Both the position numbers and the translations under genes were made by a program. From Flavobacteriales bacterium (lineage in GTDB: Bacteria; Bacteroidota; Bacteroidia; Flavobacteriales_F; PHOS-HE28), in the NCBI GenBank assembly GCA_024103275.1, contig JAGFIV010000130.1, positions 1 through 64,000 of the forward strand: a DNA stretch of 64,000 bases, in the 5' to 3' direction. Positions 8,804 through 18,155 of this stretch are shown here, piece after piece. How positions within the stretch are numbered: position 1 is the stretch's first letter; every line of letters begins with the position of its first letter. The notes below the pieces were generated by a model. It was given only the letters and a program-made list of their open reading frames with translations. It was not told where the DNA came from and made no database searches.

Positions 8804-8898
8804 TCGGTCGCGGCGATCGGGAGCGAAGGATTTTGCACCGCCAGGCCCCCGTGGGCAGGCCTTGGTAAAAAACGTTTCAGGGGCGGTAGCGGCGATCC

Positions 8899-9747
8899 AT
8901 GCCCGCATTACTTTCGTGCCACCGTAATCCGATCGCCGTGGTACGCATCCTGGGATCCAGTACGCCGCTCGGTGCGCAGCTGACGGAGGAACAGAAGCGG
9001 TCCTTTGCGGACAATGGCGCGATATTGTTCCCGGGCTTCATCAGCCGGGACACGGTGACGGAGATCTGGCGGGCCGTGGAGGACGTGCAGCGGCAATGGA
9101 TCGCCGAGGGGCGGGAGAAGGTGAACGGCATCCCGATCAAGTACGGCCTGGACGTGGACGGCCGGAGGATCGTGCAGCGTTTCGCGTTCGCCAACCATTT
9201 CAGCCCCGTGCTTGCCGAGTTCCTGAAGGACCCGCGGTTCAGCGAGCTGCTGGAGCTGGTGGGGCCCGGTGCGCGGCTGGGGATCAACGAAAAGGACGGC
9301 CTGGTGGTGAACCATTACGTGAACGTGGACGGCAGCCAATTCACGCAGATGGGCTGGCATACGGACAGTGTGCGCGACATCTTCCTGGGCAAGCGGATCC
9401 TGCCGATGCTGAACGTGGGGATCCACCTGGACGACCAGGACCCTCAAAACGGGGGCCTGCGCCTGTTGCCGGGCACGCACCGGCAAAGCACCTGGAACAT
9501 GCTGTTCCGCAAGAAGCCGTTCATGGACAATCGCCCGGACCCGCGGGAAGTGGCCTTCGACATCCACGCCGGCGACCTGACGGTACATGACGGCAGGTGC
9601 TGGCACCGGGTGGAAAGGAGCCGGCTCACGGGTGAAGCGAGCCGTCGCCGGGTGATGTACATCCCCATCATCGCGGGGAAATACACGCCGAAGTCGGAAA
9701 AGAGCCCGACCCCGCTGTACCATCATTTCCAGCATTTGGTGAAATAG
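8899..9747 (+). CDS. Phytanoyl-CoA dioxygenase (PhyH) family protein
   Basis: A 282-residue putative Fe(II)/2-oxoglutarate-dependent oxygenase. The iron ligands are visible as HxD in GWHTDSVRD (His154, Asp156) and a distal histidine in [11 protein letters not shown] (about 236), followed by arginines that could bind 2-oxoglutarate. The jelly-roll core includes [14 protein letters not shown], typical of the family. The substrate cannot be told. The GTG at 8938 is an alternative start, because a weak -7 box (TACTTTCG) lies between the two candidates. The following SDR gene starts 32 bases after the stop and may be co-transcribed. Confidence 0.85.
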   Translation: MPALLSCHRNPIAVVRILGSSTPLGAQLTEEQKRSFADNGAILFPGFISRDTVTEIWRAVEDVQRQWIAEGREKVNGIPIKYGLDVDGRRIVQRFAFANHFSPVLAEFLKDPRFSELLELVGPGARLGINEKDGLVVNHYVNVDGSQFTQMGWHTDSVRDIFLGKRILPMLNVGIHLDDQDPQNGGLRLLPGTHRQSTWNMLFRKKPFMDNRPDPREVAFDIHAGDLTVHDGRCWHRVERSRLTGEASRRRVMYIPIIAGKYTPKSEKSPTPLYHHFQHLVK

Positions 9748-9779
9748 CGGCGGTGGCTTCCTTTGCCCAAGGCAGGGCC

Positions 9780-10583
9780 ATGGGAAACGGACGGGGATAC
9801 GCATTGGTCACGGGTGCGAGCCAAGGGCTGGGGGCGGCGCTTGCGCTGGAATTGGCGCGCCAAGGCTTCGGTCTGCTGCTCACCTCGCGGCGGGCGGATG
9901 CGTTGGCGGACGTGGGCCGGCAGGCCGGGGCGCTGAACGGCGGACGGGTGCAATGGCTGGCGGCCGACCTCTTTGAACCGGATGCACCGGCGCGCATCAC
10001 CGCCTGGGCGGAAGGCATGGGTGTTCCCGTGACCTGCCTGGTGAACAATGCGGGCCAAGGGCTGTGGGGCCTGTTCGACGAGCTGTCCCTGGGGGATCAG
10101 CAGCGCATGATGCGGCTGAACATGGAGGTGCCGGTGGAGCTGGCCCGGCGGCTTCTTCCCCGGCTGAAGCAGGCGCGGCGGGGCTATGTGCTCAACATCT
10201 CCTCGATGAGCGCCTACACGGCGATGGCGGGCTTTGCGGTGTACGCGGCGAGCAAGTCGTTCGTGCTGCGGTGGTCGCGGGCCTTGCGGGGCGAACTGTC
10301 GGGCAGCAGCGTGACGGTGACGGCGGTTTGCCCGGGCAGCATCATCACCGGGTTCACGGAGCGGGCGGGCATGCAGGCACTGGACCGCCTGGCGCGGCGC
10401 TTCGGCACCGGGCCGGCACCGGTGGCGCGCGCGGCGGTGAAGGCCATGCTGAAAGGCAAGGCGGAGGTGGTGCCGGGGCTGATGAACCTGCTCACCGCGC
10501 GGATCCAAGGGTGCCTACCGGACCGCCTGAACGAGCGGTTGACGGACACGATCTACCTCAGGCGGCTTCCTCGGAAGCGCTGA
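9780..10583 (+). CDS. Short-chain dehydrogenase/reductase (SDR)
   Basis: A 267-residue classical SDR with the NAD(P) Rossmann motif TGASQGLG at residues 11-18, the NNAG motif, the catalytic serine in NISSMS, YAASK carrying the Tyr-x3-Lys pair, and CPGSIITGF after the active site. It probably reduces or oxidises a small carbonyl or alcohol; the substrate is unknown. ATG 9780 is preferred over 9753 because a weak -7 box (TTCCTTTG) lies between them. The 3' end overlaps the convergent PAP2-like gene by 26 bases. Confidence 0.88.
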   Translation: MGNGRGYALVTGASQGLGAALALELARQGFGLLLTSRRADALADVGRQAGALNGGRVQWLAADLFEPDAPARITAWAEGMGVPVTCLVNNAGQGLWGLFDELSLGDQQRMMRLNMEVPVELARRLLPRLKQARRGYVLNISSMSAYTAMAGFAVYAASKSFVLRWSRALRGELSGSSVTVTAVCPGSIITGFTERAGMQALDRLARRFGTGPAPVARAAVKAMLKGKAEVVPGLMNLLTARIQGCLPDRLNERLTDTIYLRRLPRKR

Positions 10584-11214
10584 GGCCCCACCGGGCCAGC
10601 AAGGCTCCGGCGGCCCACCAAGCCGCCCATGCGGCCGGCACGGCGGCCACCACATCCAAGGTCCAGTGTACATGCTGGGCCAACACCAGCAGGGCCACCG
10701 TGGCGGCACCCAAGGCGGCCAGCCACCGCACCCGGCCGGGCGGCACGAGCAATGCCATCAACACCAAGGTGGCCGTGTGGCCGGAGAAGAAGAGGTCCTT
10801 CAGGAACGGTGCGGCACCCGGGTAGAAAAGTTGCGTCACGGGGTCGACCAACGGAATGATCCCGTCGGGCGGCTCCAAGGTGAAGGAAGCCATGGCGGCC
10901 ATGCGCAGGAGCACCATCAGCAGGTAGGCGTACAGGCCTTGCAGCAGCCGCCACGGGTGCCTCGCCGCGGAAACGATCGCCACGGCGAGCACGGCATAGA
11001 GCACCCCGAAGGTGAGGCCGGAAACATCCATAGGTCCGAAGCGGTCCAACACCGGATCATGCAGGCGGCTGCCGGGCTTCGCCCCTATCCAGGCGAAAAA
11101 CCGCGGCAGCACGGCCACCAATGCCGAGCCCGCCAACACAGCCCCGAGGAAGGCGGTGCGGAAGGGCGGTGCCGCCCACGCCTGCCGCCATGCGGGAATG
11201 CCGGTGCTGCCCAT
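10558..11214 (-). CDS. PAP2-related / sphingomyelin-synthase-like membrane protein
   Basis: A 218-residue multi-pass membrane protein with about six helices. Near the C-terminus it has KDLFFSGHTATLVLMAL and then AQHVHWTLDVVAAVP. These carry the two catalytic histidines and the aspartate of the PAP2-like lipid phosphatase/phosphotransferase fold, in the form seen in sphingomyelin synthase relatives (PAP2_C). It probably acts on a membrane phospholipid or sphingolipid, which Bacteroidota can contain. ATG 11214 is preferred over 11259 because a weak -7 box (TACCTTGG) separates them. The coding end overlaps the SDR gene tail to tail. Confidence 0.8.
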   Translation of the reverse strand: MGSTGIPAWRQAWAAPPFRTAFLGAVLAGSALVAVLPRFFAWIGAKPGSRLHDPVLDRFGPMDVSGLTFGVLYAVLAVAIVSAARHPWRLLQGLYAYLLMVLLRMAAMASFTLEPPDGIIPLVDPVTQLFYPGAAPFLKDLFFSGHTATLVLMALLVPPGRVRWLAALGAATVALLVLAQHVHWTLDVVAAVPAAWAAWWAAGALLARWGLSASEEAA

Positions 11215-11324
11215 GCCTGTTCGCGCCCCAAGGTAGCCCGGACGCGGTGCTGCCCGCACGACATGCCCAGGACCATCGGCTCCCTTTCATGCGCCTGGCG
11301 GCGCATCCGATGAACGTGGTCGGC

Positions 11325-11442
11325 ACCACGGATGGACGCGGATATGCACCGATAAAGACACCTGCATGGCCAGCTGCGACGACATGGGCTACTCGTTCAA
11401 TGGAAACGGCCCATCTGCGTCCAACTGCGTGGATCCGTGGTT
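11325..11442. repeat. Inverted copies of an accacggat/gacgcgga repeat
   Basis: ACCACGGATGGACGCGGAT (11325-11343) is mirrored by a segment at 11414-11442 that contains GCGTCCA and GGATCCGTGGTT. The match is imperfect. A third relative lies at 63700-63737. The 11215-11565 gap between the PAP2-like and mannosyltransferase genes otherwise shows nothing recognisable. Confidence 0.6.
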
Positions 11443-11565
11443 CTCATTCAGGAAGTCCATGTGTCCGTGCGTCGTGCAAGGCGCAATGACCTTGGGGCAT
11501 GCCCGGCCAGGACATGCACGGCCGTGGATTACATTGCCCCCGTGTCCAGCACGCTGTTCCATGAG

Positions 11566-13077
11566 ATGGCGATCGCGGCCCGGCGGAGGCCGCTGTTCTG
11601 GCTTACGGTGATCGCCATGGTGCCCCGCCTGCTGGCGGCGTTCTTCTCGGGCGGCTACTATGCGCAGGATGACCACTTCCTGGTGATCGAGGCGGCCCAG
11701 AGCTGGGTGGACGGTTTCGACTACGACAACTGGTTGCCCTGGAACCAGGGCGGCCATCCGGCACCGACAGGGCACATGATGCTGTACCCGGGGCTGCATT
11801 ACCTCCTGTTCCTGTTGTGCAAGGCCCTGGGCATCACCGGGCCGTTGGCGAAGATGGTCATCGTGCGGGTGCTGCATGCCTTGTGGAGCCTGGTCACGGT
11901 GCGCATCGGCTACCGGATCGCGCTGCGGCTTTCCACCCCCGCAGTGGCGTGGCGCACGGGTCTTTTCCTGGCACTGTTCTTCTTCATGCCGTTCCTCTCC
12001 GTGCGGAACATGGTGGAAATGGTGAGCATCCCGCCGTTGATGCTCAGTGCTTGGTGGCTGATGCGCGATGGCGGCAAGCCTTCCGCGAAGGCGCTGCTCA
12101 TCGCCGGGCTTTTTGCCGGGCTGGCCGTGGACCTGCGGTTCCAGACGGTCGTCTTCGGCGGTGGCGTCGGCCTGGCCCTGCTGATGCAGCGGCAGGTGAA
12201 GGGAAGCCTGGTCTTTGGCGCGGGCCTGTTGCTGGCGGTGGCCGCGGTGAACGCCACGGTGGACCTGTTCCTCTGGGGCCGGCCTTTTGCCGAGATGTGG
12301 GAGTACGTGCGCTACAACCTGGCCAACAGCACCACCTACTTTGATCAACCGTGGTACAACTACCTGCTGGTCCTGGGCGGGATCTTCATCCCTCCCTTCT
12401 CCCTGTCGGTGCTCTTCGGTTTTTTCCGCAGACCGCGGCCCCTGCCGGTCTGGATGGGCGTGTTCTGCTTCCTGTTCCTCCATTCCCTTTTCCCCAACAA
12501 GCAGGAGCGCTTCATCCTGACCATTGTACCGCTGGTGCTGGTGCTGGGCCTCGCCGCGTGGGAGGACTTCCGGGCGCGCAGCGGGTGGTGGCGGCGGCAT
12601 CGGGGACTGTGGCGGGGCGTGCTGATCTGGACCTGGTGCCTGAACGCCCTGCTGCTGGTGCCGCTCACGTTCAGTTACAGCAAGCATGAGCGCGTGGAGG
12701 CGATGTTGCTGCTGCGGGACCGGCCCATCCGGGGCGTGATCATCGAGGACACCGCCGAGCAGGACCCGCCGATGCTGCCGCTCTTCTACCTGGGCCGGTG
12801 GGGCATCACGCAGCAGATCCTCACCGACCCGGACGCGGATCCACGGGCCTTCGTGCAGGAGGTCGGCCCGGACCACCGGCCCGACGTGGTGATGTTCATC
12901 GGAACGGAGGACCTGGATGCCCGCGTGCGGCACATGGAGGAAGGCACCGGCCCGCTGGAGCTGATCGGGCGGGCGCGCCCCGGCCTGCTGGACCGCGTGA
13001 TGCACCGGCTGAACCCGGTGAACCGCAACGTGACGATCACCCTTTACGGCATCCCTGGGGACAAGGGCGGCCACTGA
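11566..13077 (+). CDS. GT-C membrane glycosyltransferase, GT22 (Alg9-like) mannosyltransferase family
   Basis: A 503-residue integral membrane protein with around ten helices. The first periplasmic loop carries the acidic pair YYAQDDHFL, at the position of the catalytic HPDE-type motif. It is followed by GHMMLYPGLHYLLF. A later loop has SLFPNKQERFILTIVPL, which resembles the HKEERF motif of the GT22/PIG-B/Alg9 family. Such enzymes move a mannose-type sugar from a polyprenyl phosphate donor on the outer face of the inner membrane. The acceptor is unknown. ATG 11566 was chosen; a GTG at 11542 just after TACATTGC is possible. The wider frame to 11437 crosses repeats. Confidence 0.75.
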   Translation: MAIAARRRPLFWLTVIAMVPRLLAAFFSGGYYAQDDHFLVIEAAQSWVDGFDYDNWLPWNQGGHPAPTGHMMLYPGLHYLLFLLCKALGITGPLAKMVIVRVLHALWSLVTVRIGYRIALRLSTPAVAWRTGLFLALFFFMPFLSVRNMVEMVSIPPLMLSAWWLMRDGGKPSAKALLIAGLFAGLAVDLRFQTVVFGGGVGLALLMQRQVKGSLVFGAGLLLAVAAVNATVDLFLWGRPFAEMWEYVRYNLANSTTYFDQPWYNYLLVLGGIFIPPFSLSVLFGFFRRPRPLPVWMGVFCFLFLHSLFPNKQERFILTIVPLVLVLGLAAWEDFRARSGWWRRHRGLWRGVLIWTWCLNALLLVPLTFSYSKHERVEAMLLLRDRPIRGVIIEDTAEQDPPMLPLFYLGRWGITQQILTDPDADPRAFVQEVGPDHRPDVVMFIGTEDLDARVRHMEEGTGPLELIGRARPGLLDRVMHRLNPVNRNVTITLYGIPGDKGGH

Positions 13078-13112
13078 AGCCCTGGTCCGTGGGGGTCGGC
13101 GGGCAGGGTTGC

Positions 13113-15221
13113 CTACTTCGCGATGATCACGAAGGTCGTGCGCCTGTTCTCGGCGCGCCCGGCCTCGGTGTCGTTGGAGGCGATGGGCTTGGTGGGGCCG
13201 TAGCCCTGGCTGGTGAGGCGCTGTGCGCCGATGCCATGCGCGGTGAGGTACGCCACCACCGCCCCTGCCCGGTTGTTGCTCAGCACCATGTTGCTTTCCA
13301 TGTCGCCGACATTGTCGGTGTGGCCCTGCACCTCGATGCGCACCCTGGGGTTCTCCTTCAGGAAATCGATCAATTCATCCAGGATGTACCGGCTGGCACC
13401 AGTGATCTTCGAACTGTTGGTGGCAAAGCGCACATCGTTGACCTTGTAGCTGCGCCCCACCTCCACCTTTTCCAGTTTCATGTCCACTTCCGCCACGCCG
13501 CCCCGCGCGGTATCCTCCACGCTGAATGACCGGCTGTCGAACACGTGGTCGGCCTTCTTCACCGTGACGATCACGTCGCTTCCCGCCTTCAGCCGCACCA
13601 CGGCTGCGTACCGGCCGTCCTCCGCATCCACCTTCACCAATTCGGTCTTGCGCGTGTCCATGTAGGTGATGGACACGGTGGCGTCCTTCACCGCGTTGCC
13701 CTTTTCGTCCTTCACCACGCCCTTGGTGATGAGGATGTCCTCGGGCCGCGCCTCCACCGGCAGGTCGAAGCCGTAGATGTCCAGGCCGCCGGCGCCGCCC
13801 TTGAACCGGCTGCTGGCGAAGTATGCCGTGCGCCCGTCGGCGCTCACCACCAGCCCGTGTTCATCCTGCGGGGTGTTGATGGGATTGCCCAGGTTTTTAG
13901 GTTGCGTCCAGGTGCCGTCGTCGTTCAGGCGGCTGAAGAACAGGTCGTAACCCCCAATGCCGCGGTGGCCCGCGCCCACATCCTCATTGCCACGCTCGTC
14001 ACGGGGCGGCCGGGCCGCGAAATAGAGGGTGCGGCTGTCGGAGTGCATGAAGGGTGCCTTCTCGTCGCCATCGGTGTTGATCGGTGCCGGCAACGGCTTG
14101 GCGGGGCTCCATTCCCCTTTGTCGTTGCGCGTGCTGCTGTAAATGTCCATGCCCCTGCTGCCGGGCCTGAGCGCCGCGAAGTACAGCGTGCGCCCGTCGG
14201 TGCCCAACGAAGGTTGGCTCTCCCAGCCATCCTCGGTGTTGATGTTGGGCCCCAGGTTCACCAGCTCGCCCCAGCGGAACCGCTGCTGGCCGGTCCCGAA
14301 CTCCATGTCGGTGGTGTAGTGGGTGCTGTAGAGGTCGCAGTTCTTGTAGTTGGCCGACACCGGCTTGCAGATCGTGACGAAGAGTTCCTTGTTGTTCAGG
14401 CTCACGGTGACGCCGCCATAGCTGTCGCCCTCGTTGAAGGGAGGAGGCAGGGGTTTTCCACGGTCGAAGTCGTCCTTGGGCGAAGGGCGCCTGGCCTCGG
14501 AGAGTTCCTCGATCTCGCGCGGGAAGCGGTCCCCCAAGGCTTGGTGCTTGCTGACGCGGGTGAAGAAGATGATCTCGTTGTCGGGCGAGAACATGGGCAG
14601 GTATTCATCGGCCGGCGTGCTCACGCCTTTGAGCGGATGGGGATTGAACTCCCGGTGGTCCTTGTAGAAATCGCGATAGAAGGCCAGTTCGGGCATCAGG
14701 CGCTCCACCTCCAGGATGCGGGGAGCCGTTGCCTGCTCCTTCATCGAGGGGTCGTCGGCGGGGAAATCGAGGAACTTGTGGAAGGCCTGTTCCGCATCCG
14801 CAAAGCGGTCCTGGGCATAATACATGGACCCGAGGAAATAGTACATGGCGGCATGGTATTCCGGGCATCGCGTGCGCAGGTCCTCCAGGTAGTTGATGCC
14901 GGGCCCAAAGCCGCCGGCACCGGCGCGTGCCCGTTCAAACGCGCTCTCGCCGACGCGGAACAGGCATTCGGCACAATCGGGCCACTCGGCGGCCAGGGCC
15001 TTCAGCTTTTGGTGGCGATCACCCGGGCTGCGCATGGCCATGGCCTCGTTCAACTGCTTCAGCAGCTTTTTGTCCGTGGGCTTGGCGCAGGGCCCGCCCT
15101 CCCCGTCCTGCGCGCGGACGCCGGCCAGGCCGGTGGTGGTGGTGATGAGCACCAACAAGAGCACCCGGGCCCAGGCAGGCCAGGCCCCGCTCCGTCCATG
15201 CTCCGATCTCCGCATGTGCAT
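13113..15221 (-). CDS. OmpA-family protein with PD40 (WD40-like) beta-propeller
   Basis: A 702-residue envelope protein. It begins with a signal peptide (to about residue 37), then a TPR-like region. A PD40 beta-propeller follows, with recurring S-x-D-x-R-T-L-Y-F-A-A phrases (TDGRTLYFAALRPGS, SDSRTLYFAA, ADGRTAYFASSRFKGG). Next is a carboxypeptidase-regulatory-like segment (about 510-590), and at the C-terminus an OmpA domain with VQGHTDNVGDMESNMVLSNN that should bind peptidoglycan. Such proteins link the outer membrane to the wall in Bacteroidota, and some relatives belong to secretion or gliding machinery. Its ATG overlaps the upstream AsmA stop as TGATG. Confidence 0.88.
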   Translation of the reverse strand: MHMRRSEHGRSGAWPAWARVLLLVLITTTTGLAGVRAQDGEGGPCAKPTDKKLLKQLNEAMAMRSPGDRHQKLKALAAEWPDCAECLFRVGESAFERARAGAGGFGPGINYLEDLRTRCPEYHAAMYYFLGSMYYAQDRFADAEQAFHKFLDFPADDPSMKEQATAPRILEVERLMPELAFYRDFYKDHREFNPHPLKGVSTPADEYLPMFSPDNEIIFFTRVSKHQALGDRFPREIEELSEARRPSPKDDFDRGKPLPPPFNEGDSYGGVTVSLNNKELFVTICKPVSANYKNCDLYSTHYTTDMEFGTGQQRFRWGELVNLGPNINTEDGWESQPSLGTDGRTLYFAALRPGSRGMDIYSSTRNDKGEWSPAKPLPAPINTDGDEKAPFMHSDSRTLYFAARPPRDERGNEDVGAGHRGIGGYDLFFSRLNDDGTWTQPKNLGNPINTPQDEHGLVVSADGRTAYFASSRFKGGAGGLDIYGFDLPVEARPEDILITKGVVKDEKGNAVKDATVSITYMDTRKTELVKVDAEDGRYAAVVRLKAGSDVIVTVKKADHVFDSRSFSVEDTARGGVAEVDMKLEKVEVGRSYKVNDVRFATNSSKITGASRYILDELIDFLKENPRVRIEVQGHTDNVGDMESNMVLSNNRAGAVVAYLTAHGIGAQRLTSQGYGPTKPIASNDTEAGRAENRRTTFVIIAK

Positions 15222-18070
15222 CACTTCACCGTGGCATCGGTGGCCTCCGCCTTTTGGATGATCTCGTCACCCCGTTTGCGTGCCGCGTTCACCAAGGCAT
15301 CGGCGCGCTTGTCCGCCTCGGCGACAAATTTGCGTTCCTGGTCATCGGCAACCTTCTTCGCCTTGTCGGCCGCCACCTTGGCCGCCGCCTTGGCCAAGGG
15401 GTTCGCGGCCTGGGTCACCAGGTCATCCGCGGCCTTGTAGGCCTCCGCCTTGGCATGGGCGGCCTCGCTGCGGGCCTTGGCCTTGATATCGTCGGCCTGC
15501 TTTTGTGCCTCGGCCACCAGCCTGTCCGCCTCCGCCCGCGCCCGGGCAAGGGCTTCCTCCTTGGCCTTCCCGATCTGCACGTTCACCTCTTCCTTCACGG
15601 CATCCTTGATGTTTTCCTTGACCTCCTGCACCACGTTGCCGCCGCTGCCGAACACGGGTTTCACCACGGGCTTGTCGATGGTGCCGGTGATCTTTGCCGT
15701 GAGGTCCAGCTCCGCGGGCATCTTCATGTCGCTGCCCACGGCCTTGTTCACCTGGCCCAGCAGGCCGCCCACCAGCTCATTGGCACCGGCGCCGAACAGT
15801 TCCGTGGGCACCTTCGCCTTCATGGTGTAGTCGATGGCCTGGTCCTCGAAGGCGGTGCTGCCCTGCACGTTGGCCTTGATGCGGTCGATCTTCACGTCGA
15901 AAGGCTTGGTGATCAATTTGCCGTCGGCGATCTCGTAGCTGAAGTCCAGGTTCTCCAACCGGGCCGAGGCCAGCTCGGGCTTCTTCAGCACGTTGGCGAT
16001 CTCCACCAAGGGCTTGAATTCCTTGATGTATACGTCCTTGGTCTTCAGCGTGCCGGCCCCTTGCAACGATCCCATCACCGGTGCCATCTGTGCGTCCAGC
16101 GTCCCGGCGAGGTTCAGCGAGGTGGTCATCCGTCCCACCACGTAGCGCGCGGCGGGCGCCATGTTCCGGATCATCTCCATGTGGTCCACCAGCTGTTTGA
16201 TGTCCACGTCGGACACCAGCACGTCCATGTCGAAGCGGGGGTCTTTTTCCTTGGTGCTGTACCAGCCGTTCATGCCCAGGCGGCCGTCGTACATGTTGAA
16301 GCCCATGTCGGTCAACGTCACCTTTTGGTCCGCGACCCGCAGCTTCCCCCGGGCATCGGTGAGGTGCATGTCGCTGTAGCGCACCTCCTTGGCCGCGGCG
16401 ACCAAGGTGAAATCGATGTTCTTGGGCACCTCGATCACGCCCATGGCCGCCGTGTCGGCGGAAGCGGGGGCGGCCGTCCCGTTGGCTTGGGGCGGCCCCA
16501 TGAGTTCGTTCACGTCGAACCGGTTGCTGCTGACGTTGAAGGTGCCGGTGATGGTGCTGTCCTTGAGCCACCACTGGAGGTAGTTGTCGAACCGCCCCGA
16601 GGCCTGCACATCGCTCTTGCCCACCTCGCCGTTGAAGTCGGAGAGGGCGAGGAAGCGCGGGCTGAAGTCGAGCACGAGGGAGCGGATGGCCACGGGCCAG
16701 TCTAGCGAATCGCTTCGGTAGTTCATGCCGCTGAGGGCCACTTGGCCTTGGGCCTTGAACTTGTCATGGCGCCCGGCCTCCACATCGCTGATGCGGCCCG
16801 CCATTTCCACGGCGGCCTTCACCTTCCCGGTGAGCTCGTCACCCTTCGCCATGGGCACCACCTTGGCGATGTTGGCCAGGTCCAGGTCGGCCTTCAGGGC
16901 CGCATCCACGACCGGGTCGCTGATGGGTTTGGTGAGGTGCATGCGGGCTTCCACGGGGTTCCCGGCGAGGGTCACGGCAAAGCGCTTCAGGTCCACCACC
17001 ATGCCGTCCAGGTCATTGCCTTGCGGGCTCCGGATGTTTGCATCCACGAAGATGTCCTCCGCGCTGGCGGGCAGGTCCGGGTACTTGAACCGGCCCTTGT
17101 CCACATTGATGTCCAGGCCGAAGCCGGGCATGGTCCGTTCGTTGTACGTGCCCTTGACGTATCCGCTGAAGGCCGCCTTGCCCGACATGTCCACGCCCTT
17201 CATGTCCTTGGCGAACTCGGCGGGGATCAGGGAAAGCAGGGCCCCGATGTCGCTTTTCCTCATGTTCCACTTCAGGTCCATGTCGATGTCGTCCGCCGGC
17301 ATGGCCAGCCATCCGTCAAGCCCCAGTTCCAGCTGGTTCACCTTCACGTCGTTGTCCTTGAAGGTGAATTTCATGTGTGGCATGTCCATCTCCAGGTCGG
17401 CGCGTATGTCGGCCTTGGCGTTGCGGAGGTATTTGATTCCGTCGTAGGCGACGGTGGCCTTGTCCGCGACGGTCTTGGTGGCCAGGGTGAACAGGTCTTG
17501 CGTGAAGTCGCCTTTCCCCGTGTGGTCCACACCGTCAAGGTCCATGAAGAAGGCAAGGCTTTCGTCATCGTAGACGATATGCGCTTGGGAGATGCTGTAC
17601 TGCTTCAGGGCCACGTTGAACCGCGTGGTGCCGGTGTCCACGGGCAGTTCGGCCGCGGTGCTGTCGGGCAGCGTGATGTCCCAGTTGGCGGTGCCGTCCG
17701 CCAGCACCTTGATGTGGATGTCCGGCTTCACCAGGTCCACATTGCGCACCTTGATCTGGTCGCTGAACAGGCTCATGATGCCGATGGTGATCCGAAGCTC
17801 GCCCACCTGCGCCAGGCAGATGCCTTCGAAGGGCGCCTTGTTGCACACGTTCAATCCCTTCACGGCGATGCTGGCGTTGGGGAAGCTGCGCAGCAGGCTG
17901 ATGTCCAGCCCTTGCCAGTCCACGGTCGCATTCAGGTTTTTGTTGACCTGCTGCTTGGCGGCCTGCTCGATCTTGTCCTTGTACAGGATGGGCACCAGGA
18001 TGGCGGCCACGAGCAGCAGCGCGATGAGGATCGCGAGGGTGACGAGGATGCGTTTGGTCCACTTGGCCAT
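15221..18070 (-). CDS. AsmA-family protein with Ala/Lys-rich helical tail (949 aa)
   Basis: An N-terminal membrane anchor (KRILVTLAILIALLLVAAIL) is followed by a long beta-rich AsmA-like body, as in proteins thought to bridge the periplasm and move or order lipids. Family marks include LLRSFPNASIAVKGLNV near the start and a C-terminal AsmA domain with NLAGTLDAQMAPVMGSLQG. The last 130 or so residues differ: a highly charged, Ala-rich amphipathic helix made of repeating KAKxEA and DKAKK phrases. The stop codon is shared with the OmpA/PD40 start, so the two proteins are probably made together. Confidence 0.85.
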   Translation of the reverse strand: MAKWTKRILVTLAILIALLLVAAILVPILYKDKIEQAAKQQVNKNLNATVDWQGLDISLLRSFPNASIAVKGLNVCNKAPFEGICLAQVGELRITIGIMSLFSDQIKVRNVDLVKPDIHIKVLADGTANWDITLPDSTAAELPVDTGTTRFNVALKQYSISQAHIVYDDESLAFFMDLDGVDHTGKGDFTQDLFTLATKTVADKATVAYDGIKYLRNAKADIRADLEMDMPHMKFTFKDNDVKVNQLELGLDGWLAMPADDIDMDLKWNMRKSDIGALLSLIPAEFAKDMKGVDMSGKAAFSGYVKGTYNERTMPGFGLDINVDKGRFKYPDLPASAEDIFVDANIRSPQGNDLDGMVVDLKRFAVTLAGNPVEARMHLTKPISDPVVDAALKADLDLANIAKVVPMAKGDELTGKVKAAVEMAGRISDVEAGRHDKFKAQGQVALSGMNYRSDSLDWPVAIRSLVLDFSPRFLALSDFNGEVGKSDVQASGRFDNYLQWWLKDSTITGTFNVSSNRFDVNELMGPPQANGTAAPASADTAAMGVIEVPKNIDFTLVAAAKEVRYSDMHLTDARGKLRVADQKVTLTDMGFNMYDGRLGMNGWYSTKEKDPRFDMDVLVSDVDIKQLVDHMEMIRNMAPAARYVVGRMTTSLNLAGTLDAQMAPVMGSLQGAGTLKTKDVYIKEFKPLVEIANVLKKPELASARLENLDFSYEIADGKLITKPFDVKIDRIKANVQGSTAFEDQAIDYTMKAKVPTELFGAGANELVGGLLGQVNKAVGSDMKMPAELDLTAKITGTIDKPVVKPVFGSGGNVVQEVKENIKDAVKEEVNVQIGKAKEEALARARAEADRLVAEAQKQADDIKAKARSEAAHAKAEAYKAADDLVTQAANPLAKAAAKVAADKAKKVADDQERKFVAEADKRADALVNAARKRGDEIIQKAEATDATVK

Positions 18071-18155
18071 GATCTATGGGAAGCTTGGGGGTACGGATGC
18101 GCGGCCTGGGTTGCCCTGCGGATCCCGTACACTTAACGGATACCGGCCACAAAGA

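Noticed and set aside
15254-16705. 483-codon plus-strand frame opposite AsmA
   Set aside because: It is an antisense shadow with His/Val/Gly-rich composition and no family features.
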